Shown: positions 36,082 to 46,748 of the stretch, in pieces | Numbering within the stretch: the stretch's first letter is position 1 | Layout: each line of letters begins with the position of its first letter | Assembly: GCA_038502055.1 (NCBI GenBank) | Contig: JAXRKN010000042.1 | Location: forward strand, 4,448,001 to 4,512,000 | Length of the DNA: 64,000 nucleotides | Reading direction: 5' to 3' | Source of the DNA: Tanytarsus gracilentus | Taxonomy: Eukaryota > Arthropoda > Insecta > Diptera > Chironomidae | Position numbers and translations under genes: made by a program | The notes under the pieces: model-generated | The model's input: the letters and a program-made list of their open reading frames with translations, nothing else | What the model was told of the DNA's origin: nothing | Database searches by the model: none

Positions 36082-37752
36082 TTAAAACTTAAAATCTCTA
36101 ACACAATCATAGCCGTAATAATTGCATTTATATCCCGCGATTTTACAACCGTACATGATAGCTTGATGTATATTTTCAAAGTCCTTAGTAAGACTATGGA
36201 GTAATCCAGCTGTGAATGTGTCACCCGCTCCGAGCGTATCAATTGTTTGTTCGCATGGGAAAATTGGGCTTTCGAAATAATTTTTATCGTGATCTAAAGC
36301 ACATGCTCCATCAGTTCCCCACGGACACACTAGAATACAACTATCATTTTTGTACTTTTCTTCATGGGTGATTAGATCCTTCAATCCATAGATTGCAGTT
36401 TTCTTATCACTCCATCCAAGCATCTCAGCAAAATCTCTGCCTAGTATGGCCACGTCAACGTATTTAATTAATAGAATATTTTCATCTTGTTTCTTTTCGA
36501 GTTCTAATGAAATTTTTATTTTCTCAACATCCGATCGAGTTTTGTTAAACTCTCTAATTTTTACCATCATTTTAGTGGTTTCTGGAACACTTCGAGCTTC
36601 AAAATGTATCCAAAAATATTCATTCAGATCACATTTATTAAAATCTTCGAAAACTACGTGCTCTAAATTTTTATTTGAATGAATGATTGTCCGATTTCCT
36701 GTATCCTTAGAAAGAAGAACTGTCGAGAGTGGAATGTTTCTTTTCGGGTAATATCTACAGTTTTTAATTTCTATTCCTCGCTCTTTAAGATCTTCAATGA
36801 TAAAACCAAACATTTTATCATCCGAAAAAGTTGTTAAAAGCTCGCATCTTCGTCCTAAATTAGTAAGCACTGTTGAGGAATTTGAAGCATTACCCCCACG
36901 CTGATGGTACGCTTGGATAGATCTAATTTTTAATTTTAAAAATATAGAATCAATATTTAAGGTTTTTATTAGAGCTTCGCTGTCTATTGGTTTCTTAAAA
37001 ATTTTATTTTGTGTCCATTCTCTCCTTTCTCGAGTTTAAATCGAAAAATTGCTCCCCGGATATGGACGGTTTAATTTCAACGGTTCAAGTTCAAATTTTT
37101 AATGTGAATTTCTCCTATGTTGTCAAAGCCCAGCTAAAACGCCGTAGGAAAAATGTGGATTTTTTTTGCTTTGACTGGTTATGCCATCGACTGAACATTT
37201 TTATCCCACTATGTGAATTTTTTTTTGCCTTTCAAATCACCGTGCCATTGAGGAAATTTTTTTAAACTTATGATTGCCATTTTTTTCACTTTTTCTAACC
37301 TTTAAACTGACGTTTAATCAAAAATTTGAAAAATATTGATTGAGAAATATTGGAATCTTATACTTTGAATTAATGCATAAGTTCTGCATGAGTTGAGTCC
37401 ATCCTGGTTCATTCCAATGTCGATACCTCTTTGTCATCTATCTATCTATCTATCGAATAATAAAGAACCGAAATGTGATTTGCACGCAAAATGTCAGCTG
37501 TAGGGTTAAAAATAAAAAGCGGAACTCTTTCGAGAAAGGCGAATGCCTTTTGCAAGTGTAAAGTTTAACTGAGAACGTCGCGTACCGGGCATCCACTTGT
37601 TTATTTATAAGCTATTTTTATAAATTTAAATATTTAAATTATTGAAAAAGCCAAATATACCTTACATCCTCGTCCTCTTTAGGAAAAGATTGAACGATTT
37701 GTATTATATCGAGCACGCACTCGCCAATCAAAAGAATTTTTTTCTTATCCAT
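36082..37752 (-). CDS. Ketohexokinase (fructokinase), PfkB family
   Basis: Predicted cytosolic sugar kinase; ketohexokinase phosphorylates fructose to fructose 1-phosphate. Exons 37661-37752 and 36082-36922 give 310 residues (human KHK 298). The N-terminus MDKKKILLIGECVLDII, then QSFPKEDEDVR and QRGGNASNSSTVLTNLG, follow KHK closely. GNRTIIHSNKN, DLNEYFWIHFEARS, KISLELEKK and SCILVCPWGTDGACAL follow. The PfkB signature with the catalytic Asp is DTLGAGDTFTAG, GAGD at about 262-265. The ending KIAGYKCNYYGYD matches GKKCGLQGFDG. The intron of 738 bp contains repeat material and a short CTAT tandem. Substrate specificity is assigned from family similarity. Confidence 0.9.
37438..37456. repeat. 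(CTAT)n microsatellite in ketohexokinase intron
   Basis: About four and a half CTAT units follow CCTCTTTGTCAT. The same lead-in CCTCTTTGTCAT with CTAT-like units occurs at about 11662, so both may come from one repeat family. Confidence 0.6.
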
Positions 37753-38204
37753 TGCAAGAAAAAGTTGGAATATTTGAAAATGTTACTTTTTGACTTGTGT
37801 AAGTTAATCTTATTAATTTAATAAGATACAATGAAAAAAAAACATTAGATTGATAAAAGCTATTGATAATAAAGCAATATTAAAAGTTATAATATCAAGG
37901 TCATGTGGAACTTTTTCAAATATTAGAATGAATCGTTCTTTAGAAGCGATGGTGTTATTTTTGCCTTTTTCCCAAAATAATAATAGGCTAACAATCAAAC
38001 AGAACTGAATAAAATGTATTTTATTTCCACTCAATATTTTAAAAGTTTCTACACTGGCGAAGTATTGCTGAGTCCCAGCTATATAAATTCAAAAGTATTA
38101 AGCTGTATATAATTATATAACCGCGGGAATTTTTTTTAAAGTGTGTTTGTTATTTGATGCGTTTTACTACGTGCTCCAAAAAATTATTTTGTAAGGGAGG
38201 TATT

Positions 38205-38655
38205 ATCCTTGTTCTCAGTTTCACTGTTCTCTTTGCAAAAAGCTCCGCAGAACTCCGTCTTTTCCGAATAGCTTCACTTTTAAATTAGATTTATTTTTAA
38301 TTTTAAAAGAGATTATTTTTAAAAGAGACATGCGTATAAATTTATTTCCACATGGTGAAGTCACTATGTTTCATTTTCCACTGTATTTCGTTTTCCACAG
38401 TGTTTCATTTTCCATTAGGTTACATTTTCCACCATGTTCCATTTTCCATAATGTTTCGTTTTCAGATCCATGCCAATCGACTACTGGTTCAATCACGAGT
38501 TCAACGATACCCATGAAGCCACATAAAAAAATGTATATGAAAAATGCATATTATGGCTGTCCGTGGCACGACCTATGGTCATTACTCAAAAAATTCTTAG
38601 TGCCTGCACATATAGACCTAAGTCCCATATAAACTCTCGACGCTCAAAAAAATCG
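38205..38655 (+). repeat. Composite repeat with TTCCATTTTCCAC array, copy 1
   Basis: The sequence runs: CTCTTTGCAAAAAGCTCCGC, then an array of TTCCATTTTCCAC-like units (about 38350-38465), then TGCCAATCGA...GAGTTCAACGATACCCATGAAGCC, then GTCCGTGGCACGACCTATGG and CCCATATAAACTCTCGACGC. The same order occurs at 51535-52065. The element is therefore at least about 450 bp; parts recur at 27.4, 46.3 and 52.6 kb. Confidence 0.65.
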
Positions 38656-39189
38656 TTTAAAGTACCGTTTATGGGGCGATGTTGTTTCCTGATTCTGGTA
38701 GTTTAGGTCATTCTAAAGCGAAATCAACAAAAATTAGGGCGGGCTAACCCTTTAGGATGGCTCCAGGGACCCTGATGATGGCAGCACAAAAATTTAAAAA
38801 AGCTGGAAAAATAATTAAAGCGTGAACAATGAGTGGACCGATGAGTGGATCAGAATATCCATGTTTATCATACAAACCTTTATTATATCTTTGTTCTTTG
38901 TGTGTTTCTGAAGATAATCCACAGTTTTTTAGTTGTGTTGAAATTTGGCGCGAAACTCTTATACTGAAGTTTTTCCAACACTTCCCCAAAAAATTCCCCA
39001 AATGACTTCCTCGAAACTTCCCCAAAGACTCTTTCTCTCGCTCTTTATTCTTACTCTCAAGCTCTCACAAATACTCGCTTATATATTTTCTATGTTTAAA
39101 AACTTAATTTAATTAATGTGACTTCTCCGGAGGGCGGACCTAACAACTAATTATTGATGCGTTATTCTCGATATAGCAGTAATCTAATA

Positions 39190-39285
39190 GCGAAAACCTG
39201 AAGTCTCTAGGTAGTCTGGGAGAGGCTTTGTGACTCGTACGGACGGACGGAATATCGAGCATATAAGCGTGGGTTGCGTTAAAAA
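39190..39285 (-). repeat. GTAACGCTTATATGCTCG repeat, inverted
   Basis: Contains GAAAACCTGAAGTCTCTAGG, GGACGGACGGAAT and GAGCATATAAGCG, the same order as 63420-63530. Confidence 0.6.
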
Positions 39286-39574
39286 AATAATAATTTTGAA
39301 ATAAATTGATAAATAAATCCAGAAAAATTTGTCGTTGACGAACGCTAACTTTAGACTGATTGGTTGTGCTCTTGAATTTTTGCGAGTTACCACTTTTCCC
39401 ATGAACTCCTCTTTAGGTCCGAAAACTCTCTATGCATTGTCTATTAAAAGTTTTTTCATACATGATAGTTAAATTTACGATTAGAAAATTGAATTTATTC
39501 TTCTTTTTTTCTAGGAATTGCGCGTTTTTTGCAGGGTGCCAAATTCTTATATTTAAATTTTAGTTTAACTGATT

Positions 39575-40960
39575 TTAAAATTTAAATGGCTGCGAGTCTT
39601 CATTTTTGAAAATTTTTCCGTAATGCTTTTGCATGTGAGCACGGAGTCCTTAAAAAGAAATATTTAAGATCAAAATTGAGAATAAAAATATAGATTTGAA
39701 CACCTACCTTGGTGAGACGGATATTTATATTTATTCTTTTCGCACATGTCGCAGTGCCACTCGAATTTCACGATCCCACTGATTTCATTTATTTGACGTT
39801 TTCCTTCCTTGACTTTTTTTGAAACCCACATTGTTTCATTAAGTCTTTGAGAATTTAGCTCTTTGAGAATGTGAAGATGCTTGATGTGGTAAGTTATAGC
39901 AGACCTTGAGTTGAGTATTTTTTTGCATATAGTACATGTATAATTTTCATCACCAAAACGTGATTTCTTAATTAGTGTCTTGAGCGTCGCTATTTGCTGC
40001 TTGCTTAATGAAGACTCGTTCATATTAAGATCTCTTTTTAGTTTTAGTCGGGAAGTTTTGCCCTTACAATATCGTCGTTTTCGTTGCTCTGGAATGAAAT
40101 CACCTTCATCACATTGTATTTCTTCGAGTAATTCCGTTTCTGAATCGTTCTCTTCTTCTAGAAAATAATTCTGTTATATGCATTGGGAATAAATTTAAGA
40201 CATTACACTCTTACTCACGAATATATTCTTAGGTTTACGTCTAGCACACATTTTTGAAGTGCTTGGGCAATCATTTGAGGACTCACCCGTATCTAAGGCT
40301 TCGTCATCAATTAGCTCTTTATTATCTGATGGAATTTTATGGTCATCGTTATCATACGTTGTAGGAGATTTATCTTCGAGGAACACATAGTAATCATCAT
40401 TGCCGAAAATATCTTCTGTGACCTCTGTAATCGGGGTTTTTTGTTGAGATTTTACTTCTTGCTTGAGTTTTTGCTTTAACCCAGCAATGTCTTCGCGTTG
40501 TATAGTAATCTGCGGGCAAAAATACTTCTGCAGGACAATTTTTGAGCTAAATTGGTTCCTAAGTGAATTAGGCACGATAGAGAGAACATCCTGATGAACA
40601 AAAATACTTGCAGGTTCGGAAATTTTTGTTAAGAAATTTATGACCTCTTGAATGGGATTCGTTGAGTTCGTTTGAGATAATTTGAGATTCTTAAAAATTT
40701 TCTCACGAAATATGTAGTGTGACATTACTGAATCGAAACATGATGAGCAGATAAAAGTGGCATCTACCTATAAAATTATTCATTTAAAGTTTAAGAAAAA
40801 TTTTTCAATAAAATTTACTTACGGGATAAAAAAATACAATTTTCAATACAGATTTAAAGGATATGTAGCCAGGATTCCGATCAATAATCATCTCCTTAAC
40901 ATTAGTGGCTTCATAAGCTTTAACTATTCCGAGACAGAAATCACACAGAATCTCATCCAT
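39575..40960 (-). CDS. ZAD-type C2H2 zinc finger protein
   Basis: Exons 40823-40960, 40215-40767, 39708-40157 and 39575-39648 join in frame to 404 residues. The N-terminus is a ZAD-like domain, an insect-expanded dimerisation module: Cys6 and Cys9 in MDEILCDFCLG and Cys53 and Cys56 in FICSSCFD, followed by the helix VMSHYIFREKIFKNL. An acidic linker with several Asp/Glu clusters and a basic patch (PEQRKRRYCKGK) follows. Two C2H2 fingers lie near the end: YTCTICKKILNSRSAITYHI with KHLH, and WHCDMCEKNKYKYPSHQGLR with AHMQKHY, the second split by the last intron. Two fingers is few for the family. The donor of exon 2 was set at GTAAGA (40213-40214) because only that gives an open frame. Target genes cannot be inferred. 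Confidence 0.82.
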
Positions 40961-43900
40961 GGCAATAAATCGTTTTTTTTTTCAATTTAAAAGATTGTTT
41001 TGGTTTGTTTTTTATTTTAAATTAAATTTTACTGGGGGAAAATATATTTGACGAAGAGGCGTTTTTTTGCTGAAAAGCAGGGAATATAAATGATATCTTA
41101 GATTTTTTTATTTTGCTGTGAAATTTTTTGTCACAGAATATTGAGAAATCTTGCAGTCCCATATTTGGGACTGCTGAACATCTAAATTAAAAATAAACGT
41201 TACAAAAAATTTTAAAGCACTTGAAAAAACATAAGAATTTTCAAACTTTTGATGAGTAAATAAATTAATTTATAGTTGCAAATATTCCAATAAAAATAGT
41301 GAAATGTAGCGATACTATTTTGAAACATTCTCAAACAATAGTTTTTGATAATATTTTTATTCTCATGTGCAATAAATACTTAAAGGACTACGAAACAATT
41401 ATAGGGTTCATGAAAAATCAGTAATTTATAGGTCTTTACTCTCATTTTTAACGGGCATAATTTCTTTAATTAAACAAGGTGGTTCAAAACATTAAGAAAA
41501 TAGTGCAAAACTTTAAAATAGTGTTTACATTGATGTCCGCACATGGAATATTTTCAATATTATTTGAGAAAATATAATAAAGAACCGGACGTTAAAAAAT
41601 TTGAAATTTTTTCTTTCAGTTTAAACGCAGGTAAGAACCGTTTTGCCGAATTCTCAAATTTTAGAATCCTTGGGTTCAATTTCAAAAAAAAATCATGATA
41701 GCCTCATAGGTTTTCTTGTCAACTTTGAAGTTTAAATTTCAACATTTTCAGAATTGCAATTTATATAAAGCTGCAATAATTTAAAAATACGATATACGTT
41801 GGTCGTTTCCCTATGAGGGAAAAACATGAAAATTTTAGCTATTATTAAAGTAACTTAGTTAATTAAAAAATTAACGTTCTTCTTGAGAAATTTAAAGTAA
41901 CTTAGTTAATTAAAAAATTAACGTTCTTCTTGAGAAATTTAAAGTAACTTAGTTAATTAAAAAAATAACGTTGAGTTGACACGATCGTTTTATTTGAATT
42001 GTGAAAAATCTTTGATCTTCATCATCACCAACATAATTAATCCCGAGGAAACAGATGTGGAAGGAAAAGTCTTTATCAGACTGAAACTTTGTCTCGCACT
42101 CACTTTTTTGACTTTGGAAAAGAGAGTAAAAATTTAATCATGCGCACTAGCGCCTGTTGTCGAATCTCTTTTCTTCCAAAAGCTTCTCAGAAAATTATTA
42201 CTTACGATATTCTAGTAAGAATTTGATGAATGAAGACTAAAAATGGTCAATGAATGAAATTCAATATAAAAAATGGAAATCATCTAATATAGTAATTGTT
42301 ATTCAATCACGGTGCCGCCTAAATTTTTAGAAGTGAGGAAGGATGTCTTCTTATTGCGGTGTTTTGTCTGTCAAAAGCAACAGAGTGGAGCGAGAAGAGA
42401 AATAATGTCAATCAATAACTTTACCCTCTTTTTTTTGTCCTTTCTCAAGGAAGCTTTAGCCATCGGGAGTCCCTAAATTGTTGTTAGAAGGAAGATTTTT
42501 TTTCTTACTAAAAAAGAAAATTAGAAGAAAGCGAAACTGAGATCTCATGAAAAATGTTCTTTATTTACTCACAGAAAAATAAAAATTATATCGTCATTTA
42601 GAGGTGGTATTGGGGTAATATTTTTTGAAATTGTACTTTTAGCTTTGCGGCTTTTTCTTATACAAAACGACCAGTTCAAATTTCCATTTAAATAGAAAAG
42701 TGGAAATTATAAATTCTTCTATTCTCTGCATTCACACCGTCGAGGAAATAACATTTCGTTTGACAAGACGATAACGACAACGATGTTGTATAGTGGTACA
42801 AGCAACCAGTGTTTCGGTTTAATGGATGATAGGAAAAAGAATGAAATATGCACATAAAATTATTTTTACCTCGAATATACTTTGGCCTTTTCATTCCATG
42901 CAAACACGCTCTTATGCACGCTCATGAATTTGAAACAAGACGAGGCGAAGGAAGAAAATTATCCCGACACGAGAAAATCAATCAACAATTTTTCTTCCTC
43001 GTAAATCATCATCTCAACATTAGTACTACTTGTCGATTACACAATATTGCAACCTTTGAAATAGTAGCCGTGAATACAAGTTGAACTCGAGATTGAACTA
43101 AATTTGAATTTGCAAGGGTTTATGAGTTTGACCATTAGGTCGTCAATTCTAATTTCTTATTTCTTAATGACATAAAAAATTAATGAACACGACCAATAAA
43201 GTTCTAAACAACATTATTATATGAAAAAGCAGAAAGAAAGCAGCTGCTATCGCGCATACATTCATTTTCACTTTTAAAGTACACGCTTTTCTCTCACGAA
43301 AGCTTTTCGTAAATTTTAATTTTCCTGTTTGAAAGAGAGTAAACTTAGAAATGGAAAATTAACTTCCTGGCGCTATGAGAGAGAGAGAAAACGTTACAAA
43401 CGTTGTAGAGTGCATTGCCTCTGTCAGTGTAAAAAAAATCTTTCGTCTGTTATGAGGTGTGTGTGGTATTCTTATCCGGTCGCCTTCATTGAAATTTCTC
43501 GCTTCAAAATGGCGCACATTGAGGAGAAAAAGTTCACTCTTACTCTCTCGTGCTGAAAAAAATAAGAAAAAATTGTTGCTCGGGCAAAGTTTTAAGGCAA
43601 AAAGCTATATAAATTATCTTATACTATCAAAGACTCTTAATAAAGCAGTTTAATAGTGAAAAATTATCATTTAAAAAAAATTCTGGAAAGGAAAAAGAAG
43701 AAAAGAAAAATTTTCCAGTGAGTAAAAAAGTAAATCCACAAGTTACCCTGAGGAATGTTATAAAAGGATAAAAAATTATATTCGAATTGTGAGACATAGT
43801 TGGAATTTTTCACACAAATTAGAGAAATAAAATCGAAGGGTACCCAGTACACCTACATATTGTATTATATTCGTTCTTTTTAAGTTCACTTCACCATCCA

Positions 43901-44134
43901 ATTTTTCCATTCAGGATTCTTTTAAAGAACAAAAAAAGAAAGAAGACATGAAAAAGGACATCATGTAATTAAATTAAACTATTCGCAACAAGATAAACAA
44001 AAACAACGAGTAAGAATCGTTTTTTAATAAATTAAAGTTTTCTAAATCATCGCTAATTCTCATCATTATCACACATACACATCTGATTGTCCTTCGATAG
44101 GTAATTGCTGTAAATTTTTTACGATGATAAAGTC
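40961..44134. other. Intergenic DNA right of the zinc finger gene
   Basis: No supported coding sequence over about 3 kb. It includes a short inverted relative of the TGTGCGGACATCAATG repeat near 41525-41545 and a 47-bp tandem repeat at 41847-41971. Short GAGAGAG and CTCTC runs occur around 43380. Confidence 0.5.
41847..41971 (+). repeat. 47-bp tandem repeat, 2.6 copies
   Basis: Units begin AAAGTAACTTAGTTAATTAA at 41847, 41894 and 41941 and end ACGTTCTTCTTGAGAAATTT. The first two are essentially identical, implying recent duplication. Confidence 0.85.
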
Positions 44135-44895
44135 TAGGGATCCTTAATTCACCGGTGAATGCGATTTCGGTGATCACCGGTGAATAAAATGCCGTCACCG
44201 GTGATCACCGGTACACCGGTGACGACTTTTGATCAACATTTCTGAAGGAATTAACTACTTTTCGGCCATTTTGGAAGTTGTTATAGACCAATTTTTAGAT
44301 ACTTTTTTTGGTTTCCATATAAATTATAAAGTTTAACACTAAAAAAATTAGGTTTTTCTTATTATTTGTAGAAATTTTTCTTTTTCATTAATTGATGAAT
44401 CAAATTTCAATCTTATCAAAATATCTTTCCTATAAATTTTTAGGATTTTTAAAGATTTTTTTTTTAAGATATCAAAGTAACATGTTAATTTGTTGTCTTT
44501 TGAACAAATCTTTCTAAATATGCGCACTTACTAAAATGTTTTTTCACTCATTTAAATTTTTATTTTTTTTGGGTATGAAATGTTTTGATTATTTATCTAA
44601 AAAATTCTAAAAATTTAAATGACTGAAAAAACTTTTTGTAAGTTGGCATATTTTGAACGAATTTTCTTAGCCATTTAATTTTGGTTTAAAAAAGTTTTTA
44701 ATGTTTTCTATAATTTCTCAATTAAAATTTACTAGTTTAAAAAATTTTTAGCTTTGAAAAAATCTCAAAAAGTATAGAAAAATGTATCAATTTCGTCACC
44801 GGTGTCACCGGACAAAAAATCGGTGATCACCGGTGACGAAAAGTTTCGGTGATCACCGGTGATCACCGTACCGGTATTCACCGTGAGGATCCCTA
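44135..44895. mobile_element. Non-autonomous hAT-type element, 761 bp
   Basis: The ends TAGGGATCCT and AGGATCCCTA are perfect 10-bp inverted repeats. The 8-bp sequence ATAAAGTC is directly repeated outside both ends (44127-44134 and 44896-44903), the hAT hallmark. Each end carries several copies of the palindromic block CACCGGTGATCACCGGTG or parts of it, about 80 bp deep. The interior of roughly 590 bp is AT-rich and encodes nothing. Identity of ends and duplication suggests a fairly recent insertion. Confidence 0.85.
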
Positions 44896-44903
44896 ATAAA
44901 GTC

Positions 44904-45837
44904 TTTTCTCATGGGGATTTTCGCAACTAATGAGAGACTTAAAGCGTTGTACCTATAAGGTGGTGATAACACCATAAGAATTTCGAATTCATTCTCTTTT
45001 TTCCAAGTAAGTGAATATGGAATAAAAAAGATGACGAAGCCAAATAAATGGCTCTTATAATTACGAATTTTTAAAGTCCATGCAAGCTCTCAAAGTTTTC
45101 AGTAAATTTGGATGAATTAAAAAAAAAATTTGATGTTAACGAATTCTTAAAACTGTTTTAAGATATTATATAAATTTGTTAAATGCTAAAAATCTAACTT
45201 AATATCCAGGGCTGAAAACATATGAACATCAATATATTGTGGGCCTTGACGGGCCTTAAAAACAGAGAAAATATTTGGTTTTTGAAAAAAATATACAAGT
45301 GCCTTTCATCCTCTAAACTTTAAATTTTCTGAGTTTTGACGGGCCTCGGTGGGCCATCAGACCTTGGGAAAGATATAAAATTTATATCTCTTACTTGTAT
45401 TAATAATATTTAATTTTCTATAGAATTAGCTTAATAATTGAATTTTAATGAAGAAAAAAATGTTAAATTGTACTTTTGTTGCGAATAAATCGATTTAAAA
45501 AATTTTTTTATTTGCAAATATCCTTGGTGTCTCGGCACAAAAATTGCCATCCCTAATAATTAATATGGCAAGATACAATTTAAAGTCAGTGGTCATACAC
45601 GCATGAAACGAAACAATAACACAATATTATATTATGTGCAAAATCTTATATCTTGCAGTATGGTCAAGATATAAATTTTATATCTGTTTCTATACTTATG
45701 ATATAAATTTATATCGGCTAAAAATTTTATATAATTTATATCTTAGTTGTCAGCTCCCCTATCAGCATCTAAGCATTTTTCTCGAAGTTGGGGGACATTT
45801 TTGAAAAGTTGTTTACATATAACTTTTTTTTTACCGC
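44904..45837. other. Repeat-derived intergenic DNA
   Basis: Contains GACGGGCCTT repeats near 45240-45360, palindromic GATATAAAATTTATATC motifs at about 45370-45390 and 45670-45740, and the inverted TAGGGAT...GCAATTTT repeat at 45450-45555. No gene recognised. Confidence 0.45.
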
Positions 45838-46260
45838 TCGAATGAAATTGTCGCGGTTAAAATTTTGAAATGGGGGGGTTTAACTTTTCGCATCTTTTAC
45901 TTTTTTTTTCGAAGCGAAAAGTGTCAATAGTAAACAAAAGTGAAAATTAAATACTTTGGTGGTTGTGATATCAGTGATTGACAGCTGTAAATGAATGTAC
46001 TCGAATTAAATTCAATTTGTGCAACTCTTATCGACATTTTCGCGTAAAATATTTATTTAAAATTGTGATTTTCTATACTTTTGATGAAATGAAAGTTTCA
46101 CACACATCTCACTTATGCGACAGCGTATAAAAATGGCTAATTTTAACAGGTACAGCGGTAAAAAAAATAATTAGATAATTAGAATAATTAGGATAAGGGT
46201 TGATTATCAAAAAAAAGATAATTAGAATAATTAGGAATAATTAGAAATGTCCATTTTTCA
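45838..46260 (+). mobile_element. Long introner-like element, intergenic copy
   Basis: It starts with TGAAATTGTCGCGGTTAA, then TTCGAAGCGAAAAGTGTCAA, TTGGTGGTTGTGATATCAG, GTGCAACTCTTATCGACATT and CACACACATCTCACTTATGC, and ends with AATAATTAGATAATTAG and GGAATAATTAG arrays at 46168-46247. These blocks are in the same order as in the CFP1 intron (60446-60945). This copy lies upstream of the amino acid transporter gene. Confidence 0.65.
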
Positions 46261-46565
46261 TACAAAATTTCTCTTATATGGCTTCATGAGTATCGTTGAA
46301 CTCGTAATTTGACCAGGAATCGATTGGCATGGATCTGAAAATTGAACACTGTGAAAAATGGAACATGGTGGAAAAAAGGAACATGGTGAAAATGGAACAC
46401 AGTGGAAAATGTAACATAATTGAGCCAAATAGAAATAATGATACACTATGGAAAATAAAACATAATGGAAAACAGTGGAAAATGGAAGATAGTGGCAAAT
46501 GACTTTCCCATGTTACATTTCCAATACTGATCTGTTACAAGTGGGTTACGCGGCAACACCCACGT
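46261..46565 (-). repeat. Composite repeat with TTCCATTTTCCAC array, inverted copy
   Basis: Inverted order of the 27.4 kb module: GGCTTCATGAGTATCGTTGA, GAATCGATTGGCATGGATC, an array of GTGGAAAATGGAACA-like units, and finally CCAATACTGATCTGTTACAA with GGGTTACGCGGCAAC. The last block recurs at 52350-52400. Confidence 0.6.
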
Positions 46566-46748
46566 TTGGGTTTTGAAACATTTTTCTAATTATTGAAATG
46601 CAAATTAGTGAAAACAGTTAAAAAAATTAGTCATTATTGAAAATTTTCCTCTTCCTCTTCTTTTTCAGAAAACAAAAAAGTCTTTAAAAGTTTAAAAGAT
46701 AAGTTTTCTTTGTGATACAAAACATAGAAAGTAATACAATCGCACACC

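Larger units (their letters stand above)
37753..39574. other. Intergenic repeat-rich DNA
   Basis: Between ketohexokinase and the zinc finger gene. It contains the composite repeat at 38205-38655 and the inverted GTAACGC repeat at 39190-39285. ORFs such as the one at 38744-39025 (-) resemble nothing I recognise. Confidence 0.5.

Noticed and set aside
38744..39025. 93-residue minus-strand ORF
   Set aside because: It has no recognisable family and lies in a repeat-rich gap.
41847..41971. Possible CRISPR-like array
   Set aside because: Units are directly contiguous with no spacers, and this is a eukaryotic genome.
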